Assembly: GCF_946479765.1 (NCBI RefSeq)
Contig: NZ_CAMLHO010000012.1
Location: 1-64,000, forward strand
Direction: 5' to 3'
Length of the DNA stretch: 64,000 nucleotides
From: an uncultured Aliivibrio sp.
Lineage (GTDB): Bacteria; Pseudomonadota; Gammaproteobacteria; Enterobacterales; Vibrionaceae
Part shown: one piece after another, positions 29,901 to 39,179 of the stretch
How positions within the stretch are numbered: the first letter of the stretch is position 1
Layout of the letters: the number at the start of each line of letters is the position of its first letter
Program-made: the position numbers and the translations under genes
The notes under the pieces: model-generated
Seen by the model: only the letters and a program-made list of their open reading frames with translations
Databases searched by the model: none
Told to the model about the DNA's origin: nothing

Positions 29901-30145
29901 CTATATTCCAATAATAGAGCATCTATCATCTGTACTGCTTGTTTATCGTTACGCACTCTTTGAATAAGTTCAGCGGCTTGTTCTCGCATCACCTTAGCTT
30001 CATACTCACTAGGTTGAGCTAATGGGATCAGCTCTTTTAACCATTTGGCTTCATCTACCATATAAAGAGGAGAAATGGTTGACCACAACGCAGTTAATGA
30101 TTGATCAACAATGGACGACAACAATACATCTTTCGCTTGAAACAT
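26987..30145 (-). CDS. putA: Bifunctional proline dehydrogenase / L-glutamate gamma-semialdehyde dehydrogenase
   Basis: PRODH domain (VRLVKGAYWDTELK) and ALDH domain (GQRCSALRVLFIQ); 1052 aa. Confidence 0.97.
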   Translation of the reverse strand: MFQAKDVLLSSIVDQSLTALWSTISPLYMVDEAKWLKELIPLAQPSEYEAKVMREQAAELIQRVRNDKQAVQMIDALLLEYSLDTKEGILLMCLAEALMRIPDATTADALIRDKLSVADWKSHLKNSDSTFVNASTWGLLLTGKVVSMDVKSDGSPSNAIIRLVNKFSEPVIRQAMNQAMKIMGHQFVLGRTIEEAQKKGKPMRDKGYTYSFDMLGEAALTQSDAHKYFKDYIVAIESVGRTANITGSPDPTVSIKLSALHPRYETANKARVMGEMRDSILQLLERARELDVGITIDAEEADRLELSLELFEKLYHSDIVKGWGKFGIVVQAYSKRALPVLVWLTALAKEQGDTIPLRLVKGAYWDTELKISQQFGFARYPVFTRKEATDVSYLACARYLLSDHVKGNIFPQFATHNAHTVAAIASMATHDEFEFQRLHGMGDALYDHALDMFNRSVRIYAPVGSHKDLLPYLVRRLLENGANSSFVHRLVDANCPIESLTEHPVDTLLSCPSFENQLIPLPPHIFSDRKNSYSINFDVESEAHPFEAAIKAKMDTYWQGGPIVNNTRNYESMIKDGDSRLHVITSPYDRSNNAGSLVWSSQDQVSTALTVADDYFPIWQKTPVTDRADYLNALADKLEGNMPELVALCHKEAGKTIHDSIDEVREAVDFCRYYAVQAKLNFTTAETIVGFDDISHQIARQGRGVFVCISPWNFPLAIFLGQVTAALVAGNTVVAKPAEQTSLIAVRAIELLLETGIAPQAVHLLPGDGKTVGAPLTSDHRVAGVAFTGSTETAQLINRTLANRTFENQGISPVPFIAETGGQNAMIVDSTALPEQVVRDVMRSAFASAGQRCSALRVLFIQQDIADRIINLIKGAMAELSVGLPELHSTDVGPVIDTKAKEKLLAHIERMTKEGKLIAQATLPDWSEKGDFVPPSAFEIDSITQLENEQFGPILHIVRFKASELDQMVADINATGFGLTMGIHSRNEVTYSRIEKNSKVGNCYINRDQVGAVVGVQPFGGQGLSGTGPKAGGPRYLFRYTQAVASNFVSNK

Positions 30146-30330
30146 ACCTGTTTCCTCTTAATTACTGACAGGATTAACTAAAAGAACCCAATTCTTTAAG
30201 CTATCTTTTTATTATTAGAGCAAGTTGCGAAAGATTCTATTTCCTATTCAGAGGTAATACTTGTCAAAAACTCCGATTTAATTGCTTAATCATCCATGCA
30301 GTTACAAAATGAGAACAAAAGCAGTAATTT

Positions 30331-31110
30331 TCAGTTACGAATAAAGTGAATTTGACGATGTTTACTTGGTGAATGGCCGATATGCTTCATGAACGCATGA
30401 CTAAAAGCGCTTTGATTAGCAAAACCGGTTTGCTGGGCTATCTCACCCACCGTGAATTGACCTGTTTCTAATAATGTCTTCGCAAATTTAAGACGTTTTT
30501 CAACAATATATTTATGAGGAGTAATACCAAGCTCTTGCTTAAAAATGGCATAAAATTGACTCTCTCCAAGAAAAACAGTACTTGATAGTTGAGCTATTGT
30601 GATCTTTCTTCCAATATTCTGCGCTATAAAATTGTCGATCACTTCTACATTGAGTCGTTTTATTATTTTATCGGTATTTTCATCAATTAAATGACGGTGT
30701 AACAATGAAATAATCGTATCACTGCACGCCTTGTTTAAAAGAGAATCATCACGACTTGCTTGGATTTCACACACTAGCAACTGAATTAAATTCTGAATTT
30801 GTGCATCGAGTTGGTAGTAACCAGAATCTACAAATAAATCATTCACTCTGTTGGCTAGCTCATTACTACCAAAAAATTGAGGAAAATTAAGAACTAAGAC
30901 TTCCGCTTGAAATAAACTTGAAAAAGCATGCTGATAGTTTGCAGGTATAACGCCCACCTTCCCCGCATAAATAATGCTACTTTTATCATTAATTTCAAAC
31001 TCCGCCTGCCCTTTTAAGCCAATCACTAACTGATGATATTGATGAGAATGCAGATCTTTTTCTTCAGGTAGCATGATGATTTGTGTCGGTAAAATCCAAT
31101 TCATTTGCAT
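30331..31110 (-). CDS. AraC-family transcriptional regulator
   Basis: C-terminal double HTH (ITPHKYIVEKRLKFAKTLLETGQFTVGEIAQQTGFANQSAFSHAFMKHIGHSPSKHR); next to putA, so a candidate put regulator. Confidence 0.9.
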   Translation of the reverse strand: MQMNWILPTQIIMLPEEKDLHSHQYHQLVIGLKGQAEFEINDKSSIIYAGKVGVIPANYQHAFSSLFQAEVLVLNFPQFFGSNELANRVNDLFVDSGYYQLDAQIQNLIQLLVCEIQASRDDSLLNKACSDTIISLLHRHLIDENTDKIIKRLNVEVIDNFIAQNIGRKITIAQLSSTVFLGESQFYAIFKQELGITPHKYIVEKRLKFAKTLLETGQFTVGEIAQQTGFANQSAFSHAFMKHIGHSPSKHRQIHFIRN

Positions 31111-31586
31111 GATAAATCCATTAATAAACCATAGCGCTAGAAATAGAGAGTGTAACCAAGATAATTAAAACAGTCCATCCGTATGGATTCACGAAAGCAT
31201 GATCATGCCCCAATATAATACAGTCAATGTGATTTCAATTATAAATAGATAGCTTAGTGAATGACTTATGATTAAAATCATTTTATTTACAATAAGTTAT
31301 GCAAACCAAAACATTCAATAAAGCCATAGCACATTATTAACCTTGATCATGTTTCATAATTAATAGAAACAATGATCAAGTAAATCAACACATCACACAC
31401 CTGATTAATATGCCTTCATGTGGTATAGATATTGCATTAAATTACAAGTGTCAAAACTATGAATAATAGATACTCATCTGCCTAGGTTATTTATTATAAA
31501 TGAGCTATGCAGATCAGTATCAACATACGATTAACCTTATAATAAATGAGTTAATTCAAATCAATTTCAAATGAAAAAATTATCTT

Positions 31587-33461
31587 ATGTCTAATATTAA
31601 AAGCAGAAAATTTATGAACCGTAAAGGATTACCCGCTCTAGCACTATTGTTATCGCCGGCACTTTTTACCTCTGTTGCGTTTGCTAATACTGACACTCAA
31701 TCTACTGCCCCTGCGGTTGATTCTGTTGCTTCAATTGATGCTAAGCTAATCAATAAGCGCAGTGAAGTGAAGCAATTAGAAAGCACTGTAATTAGCAATC
31801 AAAATCAACTTCGTGATTTACGCAATCAAAGTAACGCTTTAGATAAAAAAGCAGATCAATTGGATGCAAAACGTAAACTTGCTCAACGAAATTTAGACGA
31901 GCAATACAACCAAATGATTGATGATCCTGAATTAGATATCACTCCTTTCCAAAAACAATATCAAGATTCTTGGAAAGAAGTAAAAGAAAATCAAATCGCT
32001 AAACTGGCAATTCAACAAGATATTCAAGAACAAACTCGCGTATTAAAAGCAAGTAGTACTAAAAAACAACGATCTTTAGATGAATTAGAAATCCTTGGGG
32101 AATCTCGTCAAGAAGCCCGAGTTATTCGCCTACAAGATGAATTAGCGGCTCAAGATACTCTAGATGTTGTTCATACGATTACTTGTAAGATGTCAATGAC
32201 ATTGAGTGCGTGTGCAAGCCAAGGTAAAACCCTGAGCATGCAGAAAGCCGTAAACAATTTTCAACAGCAACTTATCAATGGCTTTACTGAAATGGATACA
32301 GTAAAACAGCACATTGAAAATGTATCGTTAAATATTCACGTATTAGACAGCGCGATTATCGATAGTGGTTTTAATGGCAGCAATCGCTACACAACTAAGT
32401 TGCAAGCATCATTACTAGCTCGCCCAAATACAGTAGCAGCATGTCAACTACTTGGTTTAGAAAATCGTTATTGTATTGAACAAGGCACCGCTCAATCCTC
32501 TAACGATAAGATTAAAAAAGAAAAAAAATGGGTTGGTATTACTATCCGTTCAAACCGTCACGAAGATAACGTAACCGTTAACGGTGTTAACTACGGCAGT
32601 ACACCTGTTGATGTAATGCTACCTGCGGGTCAGCACCAGATCACGGTTGAGAAATCAGGCTTTGAACCATACAGCCGCCAAATGTCATTAGCTAAAGATA
32701 TGTCCATTTGGGCAGAGCTTAAAACACAAGAAAACCGCCCAAAGCCAGGTAAGAAATTTGCTGATAGCTTAAGTAACAATCAAGAAGCGCCTCAAATGGT
32801 TGTAATTGGTTCAGGTGATTACCAAATCGGTAAAAATGCAGAACAAAACATCAGCATTCCAAAAGCGTATTCTATTGCAGCAACACCTATAACGGTAACT
32901 CAGTTTGAAACATTTGTTGCAAATTCTGGCTATATTACAGAGTCAGAAAAAGGTGCTGGTTGTAACGCGATTAATGGCGGAGAAACAAAACGTCACCAAA
33001 ACCAAAACTGGCGTAAACCAGGGTTTGAGCAATCAAAAAATGCACCCGCTGTATGTATTACAAAAAAAGATGCTGAAACTTATGCACAATGGTTAACTGC
33101 ACAAACAGGCTTTACTTACGCTCTTCCTTCTGAAGCACAATGGGAAGTAGCAGCACGAGCTGGCAGTAAAGAAGCTTACTGGTGGGGCTCTGACATTGGT
33201 TCAGGTAATGCGAACACTGGCTGGGGCGGTTCATCTTGGGCAAACAAATCAACCTCTCCTGTTGGTAGTTTTGGCGCAAACCCTTACGGCATCTATGATA
33301 CAGCAGGTAACGTATGGGAATGGACAAATACTAAATCAGGTGTTGTTCGTGGCGGCGCATGGAGCTTTGCACCAACAAAAGCAAAAGCGTATGAGTCTCT
33401 AGAATTATCGCCATCAACAAGCGCTAACTACACTGGTTTCCGCGTGGTTCGCTCTTTGTAA
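31587..33461 (+). CDS. Exported coiled-coil / PEGA / formylglycine-generating-enzyme (SUMF1) domain protein
   Basis: Signal peptide, N-terminal coiled coil, PEGA-like VTVNGVNYGSTPVDVMLPAGQHQITVEKSGFEPY, and C-terminal SUMF1 (ALPSEAQWEVAARAG...NVWEWTNT...VVRGGAWSF...GFRVVRSL). Confidence 0.88.
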   Translation: MSNIKSRKFMNRKGLPALALLLSPALFTSVAFANTDTQSTAPAVDSVASIDAKLINKRSEVKQLESTVISNQNQLRDLRNQSNALDKKADQLDAKRKLAQRNLDEQYNQMIDDPELDITPFQKQYQDSWKEVKENQIAKLAIQQDIQEQTRVLKASSTKKQRSLDELEILGESRQEARVIRLQDELAAQDTLDVVHTITCKMSMTLSACASQGKTLSMQKAVNNFQQQLINGFTEMDTVKQHIENVSLNIHVLDSAIIDSGFNGSNRYTTKLQASLLARPNTVAACQLLGLENRYCIEQGTAQSSNDKIKKEKKWVGITIRSNRHEDNVTVNGVNYGSTPVDVMLPAGQHQITVEKSGFEPYSRQMSLAKDMSIWAELKTQENRPKPGKKFADSLSNNQEAPQMVVIGSGDYQIGKNAEQNISIPKAYSIAATPITVTQFETFVANSGYITESEKGAGCNAINGGETKRHQNQNWRKPGFEQSKNAPAVCITKKDAETYAQWLTAQTGFTYALPSEAQWEVAARAGSKEAYWWGSDIGSGNANTGWGGSSWANKSTSPVGSFGANPYGIYDTAGNVWEWTNTKSGVVRGGAWSFAPTKAKAYESLELSPSTSANYTGFRVVRSL

Positions 33462-33483
33462 TTGACACAAAAATAACAGAATC

Positions 33484-33518
33484 TAAAGCCGTAAACTGAT
33501 GAAGTTTACGGCTTTTTT
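33484..33518. terminator. Intrinsic terminator
   Basis: AAAGCCGTAAACT...AGTTTACGGCTTTTTTT. Confidence 0.85.
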
Positions 33519-33629
33519 TAGTTCTGAAGCATCATTACACACAACAAATCTAATTATTTTATTTAGAATCCTCTCTATTATTGCGATAATCAATAATCTA
33601 ATAAAAATCAAATAAAGGAGCCTTCTTAA

Positions 33630-34682
33630 ATGGAATATACAACACTCGGTAGCAGCAATGTGTCTGTTTCTCGCATCTGCCTTGGTAGCATGACTTGGGG
33701 ACAACAAAATTCTCAAGAAGATGCCAATCAACAAATTGACTACGCGCTTAGCCAAGGAATAAACTTCATCGATACCGCTGAGATGTATGCGGTTCCGCCT
33801 TCCCCTGATACGTATGGGAAAACAGAAACTATCATTGGTAACTGGCTGGCCGAAAATCCTGATCGCCGTACAGAGATTATTCTTGCTTCAAAAATTGCAG
33901 GTCCCGGTTTACCTTGGGTTCGTAATGCAGGACCAATCACAGGTGAAGCCGTTATTGCCGCGGTAGATGCATCACTTGCGCGTCTGCAAACCGATTATAT
34001 CGACCTGTATCAACTGCATTGGCCTAATCGTACATCGCCACATTTTGGTAAGCACTTTCCTAATCAATTCAAGTTCAGTGATTTTGATGCGAAGAAAGAA
34101 GAAGCGGATATGCTTGAGATCTTACAAGCACTAAATGAATGCATTAAGGCAGGGAAAATTCGTCATATTGGATTGTCTGATGACACACCATGGGGAATTA
34201 ATACTTACCTTAAACTGAGCGCTAAATACGATTTACCACGCATGGTTTCCATTCAAAATGAGTTCAGTTTATTACACGCAAAAGATTGGCCGTATTTAAT
34301 TGAACATTGTCTTCACGAAGACGTAGCCTATTTACCATGGTCACCACTAGCGGGTGGGATGTTAAGTGGTAAATATCTGGATGGTAAAATGCCTGAAGGA
34401 AGCCGTTGGACCTATTCACAACGTAACGGCATATTTCGTGACACACCCGCAGCAAACGAAGCGGTCAAAGCTTATATGGATGTTGCAGACAAACACGGTT
34501 ATACGCCTTGTCAGCTTGCATTAGCTTGGTGTAATCAAGTGGATGGCGTGACATCAACCATTATTGGTGCTACTTCTCTAGAGCAGCTAAAAGAAAATAT
34601 TGACGCGTTTTCTAAACCATTAAGTGAAGAAGCTTTAGCAGATATCAATACGGTCTTTAGAAAATATCCAATGCCATTTTAA
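33630..34682 (+). CDS. tas: NADP(H)-dependent aldo-keto reductase (Tas family)
   Basis: VSRICLGSMTWGQQNSQEDANQQIDYALSQGINFIDTAEMYAVPPSPDTYGKTE closely resembles E. coli Tas. Confidence 0.88.
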   Translation: MEYTTLGSSNVSVSRICLGSMTWGQQNSQEDANQQIDYALSQGINFIDTAEMYAVPPSPDTYGKTETIIGNWLAENPDRRTEIILASKIAGPGLPWVRNAGPITGEAVIAAVDASLARLQTDYIDLYQLHWPNRTSPHFGKHFPNQFKFSDFDAKKEEADMLEILQALNECIKAGKIRHIGLSDDTPWGINTYLKLSAKYDLPRMVSIQNEFSLLHAKDWPYLIEHCLHEDVAYLPWSPLAGGMLSGKYLDGKMPEGSRWTYSQRNGIFRDTPAANEAVKAYMDVADKHGYTPCQLALAWCNQVDGVTSTIIGATSLEQLKENIDAFSKPLSEEALADINTVFRKYPMPF

Positions 34683-34700
34683 TGATAAACACTAGATAAA

Positions 34701-34734
34701 AAAATAGCGCATCCCTTCATGGCGCGCTATTTTT
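34701..34734. terminator. Intrinsic terminator
   Basis: AAAATAGCGC...GCGCTATTTTT. Confidence 0.8.
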
Positions 34735-34764
34735 CCGTCATTTTCACAGCTATCTAATCGGCTA

Positions 34765-37700
34765 TTATTTAGCCTCTAACGATAATAATACACTGCTTGT
34801 GTCTTGCTCGATATCAAATCTGCTATCCAATAAAAACACGCGTGATGCATCAATTTTAACAACATCAACCAAATATGCTTTCACTGCTTGTGCGCGTTGT
34901 TGAGCCAGTTTACCTAATTCGCCTTTCGCTACTTCTTGCTTATTAAGCACCAGATTATAAAGTGCTATATGCCAGCGCTGATCTAACTCTTCATCGGTTA
35001 GTTCAATGCCCTTTTCATCTTGCTCATCTTCGATTTTATCTTCTACTTTACTTGCTTTTTCACCAAATTCGGCTTTATAAAGTTCTTGTAAGGCACCAGA
35101 TAATTTTCCAGAAGTTGGCATAGTACTCGCACTTAAATTCTCTGGTAATTCAGCGACTGTCATTTGCGCTGTCTCTGCTAATTTCTCATTAAATTGGACA
35201 AGTGCTAATGCTTTACTGTCTTCTGGAGCATTCACCGCACCATCGACTGTTAACTTTAATTTAGGACGAGTTTCTAATGCGGTACCAAGTGTTTGTAACT
35301 TTTCTTGCTCTTCAGCCGTTAATGTATTCGCACCAAAATCAAAAACGATTATATTCAACTCTTCATCTGAGCCCGCAAGGCCAGCAATGAAAGAGAATGG
35401 CGCAGTTACGGCTTTAGTTATGATATTAGAAATCGTACTCCAAATAACCGCACCAAGGCTGAATTCAGGGTCATTCACATCACCAGACACTTCAACCCCT
35501 AAGTCAATCACCCCATTATTATCTTGCAATAAGGCGATAGCTAACTCTAATGGCAGTGAGGTTGCAAGGTCACTATCACTGGCTTTACCTAATTGTAACT
35601 GGTCGATAATTACGTGGTTCGATCCCTTTAATTGGTTATTTTCTAATTGATAATTAAGCGCTAACGTTAATTGCCCTTTATCAATATAATGCCCTGCGTA
35701 AGTGCCTGAATAAGGATTTACCGTTGTTAATTCAACACTTTCGAAAATAACATCCAAATCCAAATAAGGCTGCTCAAGTAGTGGGTTGATCTCTCCTTTT
35801 ACTTTCATTGGTGCATATTTTTCAATATTACCGCTGATATCAACCGTTGCTTTTGTTCCCGGAATACTGGACACATGACCAATATTGCCTTTTAGTTGTT
35901 CAATACCCGATGAGAAATTAGGCGTTAACGAGTTATCAGCAAAGAACGCTGACCCGTTATTAAACGCTATTTTTCGCATGCTTAATGCAAATGGCTTTTC
36001 TTTCTTACCCTTTGGCGCTGCGGGTGCTGACTTCTTCTTTTTAGCTTTTGGTTGAGCAACAATCAAATCACCAATATTAGTGCTTCGATCTTCATTAATC
36101 ACGACTCGTGCGTAAGGTTGACTTAAACTCAACGTATCTACTGCCAGTGTGTTTTTTTGTAAATCAAAATCAAATTTATTAACAGCCAGTGAACGCCATT
36201 TTACAAACGGTTTTCTTAGTTTATTATCACGAATTGAAAGATAGTTAACTTGAACCCCGCCACTAACCTCAACGTTACCTTCAGCATTTGCGTCTAGCTT
36301 AGCTTGCGTACTAACTTCTCCTTTAGTTAACGTCGCATTTACTACTGTGGCTAAATAAGGTTGAAACTGAGCTAACTTCAATGATTTCACATCTATATCC
36401 GCCAGTACTGATTGTCGCTTGGCATCCGCTTGACCTTTAACGCTGATATCACCTTTGCCATTGACAGAAGTAAAGAAATCAAAATCAATCGGCTTAGATA
36501 AATCACTTACAATCTGACTTGTGGTTAGATTAATTGGCGACATCACCCATTGGTTGGCTTTTTTAGTAACGACTTTTTCTTCAACGTTTAATTGGTAATC
36601 TTTTATTTCAATACCATCGAGAGTGACTAACCACGCAGGAGAGTCGTTCTTAGGTTCTGATACCTCTTCTTTCACCTTTTTTGAGGTCACCGATTCTTGA
36701 GAAAGAAATTTAGGCGTAAATAAGGTCACTAAATCAGCGCCTTTATCGTCTACTTTTGCTGATACATTCAGCCCTTGGGAGGTAATAGAAGTAATATTGA
36801 CGGTTTGATTTTCAACATTAGCCGCAATATTATTCACTGATAAATTAGGCAGAGAAACGATAGATTTATCGTCTGCATTAAAATTCACATCATTAAGAGA
36901 GAACATCCCTTTCGTGGTTGAAAGACTCATGGCATCATCCGCTTCAGTGTCACCCATCGTTTGTGCAAGATGATAATTTGATGAGAAGTTCACTTCACCC
37001 GATGTTAATTTTGCGATGATGTTTTTTTCAATAAATCCCCATAAACGTGGTAATTGAATATGCTGAACATCAATATCACCTACGACTTCTAGTGGTTTTA
37101 ATTGAACTTGACCAATCAACTCAACCGTACCTGAATCCACATCAGTAATATGTAAGCGGTAGTCGTTCTTTTTCTCTATATCCGTCAGCAAGCTTTGGGT
37201 CGAAAACTCACCAAGCGTGATAGTAATATTTGGGTAAGCAAGCTGAGTTCCTGTTACTCCATCCAACAAACGGACACTGCCCTGAATTAATGCGGTGTGT
37301 TTAATCAATACAGGGAATAACGGTGCTTTTCTATCAATGACTTCATCTGTCTTTGGTTCTGGCTCTGGATTTTCTGTCGCCGTCGTATTACGCGCAACGG
37401 CATCGATAATATCACTAAAATTAAACCGCAATTCATCCGTATTATTTACGCGTTCAAGATTAATGTAGGGCTTATCAAGCGAAATATATTCGACTGAAAC
37501 AGCGGCATTTAAAATGGATTGCCAGAAATTAACCTGAACACTGGCATGTTCAAATTGAACGAAAGGCTTAGTGTCTTCTAAAATAGTAAATTGATGGACA
37601 TCAAACTGAAGCGTAAAAGGGTTAATCGTGATATCTGTTAATGTCACAGGACGTTCAATCAGTTTCGATACTTGCTCTGGGATTTGTTGCTTCGCAATAT

Positions 37701-37824
37701 AAGGAACAAGTAATCCGAGTAAAGCAGCATAGAGAAGGTATGCGCTTAATGTATACGCACTCCAACGAATGTATCTAGGAAAAGCACGAAACGTTACAAC
37801 TGCTGCTTTAAATTTGTTCGACAT
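34765..37824 (-). CDS. DUF748 / AsmA-like large inner-membrane-anchored protein
   Basis: 1019 aa, N-terminal TM, repeated AsmA-like segments, C-terminal OmpA-like helical region. Confidence 0.8.
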   Translation of the reverse strand: MSNKFKAAVVTFRAFPRYIRWSAYTLSAYLLYAALLGLLVPYIAKQQIPEQVSKLIERPVTLTDITINPFTLQFDVHQFTILEDTKPFVQFEHASVQVNFWQSILNAAVSVEYISLDKPYINLERVNNTDELRFNFSDIIDAVARNTTATENPEPEPKTDEVIDRKAPLFPVLIKHTALIQGSVRLLDGVTGTQLAYPNITITLGEFSTQSLLTDIEKKNDYRLHITDVDSGTVELIGQVQLKPLEVVGDIDVQHIQLPRLWGFIEKNIIAKLTSGEVNFSSNYHLAQTMGDTEADDAMSLSTTKGMFSLNDVNFNADDKSIVSLPNLSVNNIAANVENQTVNITSITSQGLNVSAKVDDKGADLVTLFTPKFLSQESVTSKKVKEEVSEPKNDSPAWLVTLDGIEIKDYQLNVEEKVVTKKANQWVMSPINLTTSQIVSDLSKPIDFDFFTSVNGKGDISVKGQADAKRQSVLADIDVKSLKLAQFQPYLATVVNATLTKGEVSTQAKLDANAEGNVEVSGGVQVNYLSIRDNKLRKPFVKWRSLAVNKFDFDLQKNTLAVDTLSLSQPYARVVINEDRSTNIGDLIVAQPKAKKKKSAPAAPKGKKEKPFALSMRKIAFNNGSAFFADNSLTPNFSSGIEQLKGNIGHVSSIPGTKATVDISGNIEKYAPMKVKGEINPLLEQPYLDLDVIFESVELTTVNPYSGTYAGHYIDKGQLTLALNYQLENNQLKGSNHVIIDQLQLGKASDSDLATSLPLELAIALLQDNNGVIDLGVEVSGDVNDPEFSLGAVIWSTISNIITKAVTAPFSFIAGLAGSDEELNIIVFDFGANTLTAEEQEKLQTLGTALETRPKLKLTVDGAVNAPEDSKALALVQFNEKLAETAQMTVAELPENLSASTMPTSGKLSGALQELYKAEFGEKASKVEDKIEDEQDEKGIELTDEELDQRWHIALYNLVLNKQEVAKGELGKLAQQRAQAVKAYLVDVVKIDASRVFLLDSRFDIEQDTSSVLLSLEAK

Positions 37825-38196
37825 TATGACTCTCTACTCCTACGTCTATATCGACAATAATCTGATACTCACCTGGATAATTCTCATTTAAGGAACTTAT
37901 TCAAATGGGTATTTATCCCTGATTATTCTAAATAATGGCCATCAATGGCATAACTACAATAAATGGTTACTTTCTGCTATCGACATTAAGTAACATGCAA
38001 AATATTATCCCTCCCGCATTGGTATGTCTACCACTCTCACCTCATCTGTTCACAAAATCCAAAGATATTTACTTTGGAATAAAGATCGCTATAAATCATA
38101 GGTGAGCAATGCTCGTATTCTTGTTGCTAGGAACAATTCATAAATCATGGCATTATCTTTTCATAATCAAAAACACAAAGTCAACTAGGACTATTT

Positions 38197-39099
38197 ATGA
38201 ATAAAACTCACTTTATTGGTACATTAATATTAGGGCTTTCCTCTGCCTCTGTTATGGCAAGTGTTTCAAACGTTACCCCATCACAGTGCCAAGCCATGAA
38301 AAATAAAAATGTCATGTCACCAAACGCACCTGTGCAATGTGAACGATTAAAGAATATCACGTTTACGCATTATGACTTTAAGGGTAAAACGGTAACAGGT
38401 CATATCGTTGTTTTAGATGCTGTAGCCCCATATGTTGATCGTATTTTTACTGAATTATATCAACAAGGCTTTCCTATCGCTCAAGCAAAACCAATCGAAA
38501 ACTATGCTGGTGACGATAGTAAATCAATGGATGCCAATAACACGTCTGCATTCAACTATCGCCCCATTGCCGGAAAATCTTCTCTTTCATTACACGCTTA
38601 TGGTGTAGCGATAGATATCAATCCATTGCAAAACCCATTTGTTGAATTTACCTCTTGGGGTACCGCCACATTCAAGCCACTTAAAGGCCATGAATATTCA
38701 AACCGAATGATCCAGCGCTTAGGTAAAGAAAATAGAAAGGGATTTGCAGAGGAAGTAATAAATATCTTTACTAAAAATGGATTCATTTATTGGGGTGGTT
38801 ACTGGGATACGCCGATTGATTTTCAGCACTTTCAAACTAGTCGAGATATGGCGTATTTGATGACGGCTATGCCAACCAAAGATGCCTCAATATTCTTTAA
38901 AAACTACGTTAGTTGGGTTCAATCCTGTCAGCAAAATTACGGCTATGAAAACATGAATAAATTCAAAGATTACAGCTCATATTTACAAGCAGAATTAAAT
39001 ACAACAACGTCTTTGAACCGCCTATATAAAGTCGATCCTAAAAAAATAATACACGTGATAAACAAGAAGGCAAAAGTGTCGTCATCATCTTGTTTTTAA
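38197..39099 (+). CDS. Exported M15-family (D-Ala-D-Ala carboxypeptidase-like) peptidase
   Basis: Signal peptide; SLSLHAYGVAIDINPLQNP and FIYWGGYWDTPIDFQHFQ zinc-ligand motifs. Confidence 0.82.
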   Translation: MNKTHFIGTLILGLSSASVMASVSNVTPSQCQAMKNKNVMSPNAPVQCERLKNITFTHYDFKGKTVTGHIVVLDAVAPYVDRIFTELYQQGFPIAQAKPIENYAGDDSKSMDANNTSAFNYRPIAGKSSLSLHAYGVAIDINPLQNPFVEFTSWGTATFKPLKGHEYSNRMIQRLGKENRKGFAEEVINIFTKNGFIYWGGYWDTPIDFQHFQTSRDMAYLMTAMPTKDASIFFKNYVSWVQSCQQNYGYENMNKFKDYSSYLQAELNTTTSLNRLYKVDPKKIIHVINKKAKVSSSSCF

Positions 39100-39179
39100 T
39101 GATCAATTCATCATTGTCACAAGCATGAATCCATAGTATTATCGCGCTTTTATTGTTTCATTAAAAAACGAATATCAGC

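Noticed and set aside
33112-33402. ORFs overlapping the SUMF1 gene in other frames
   Set aside because: Low-complexity shadow translations of the true reading frame.
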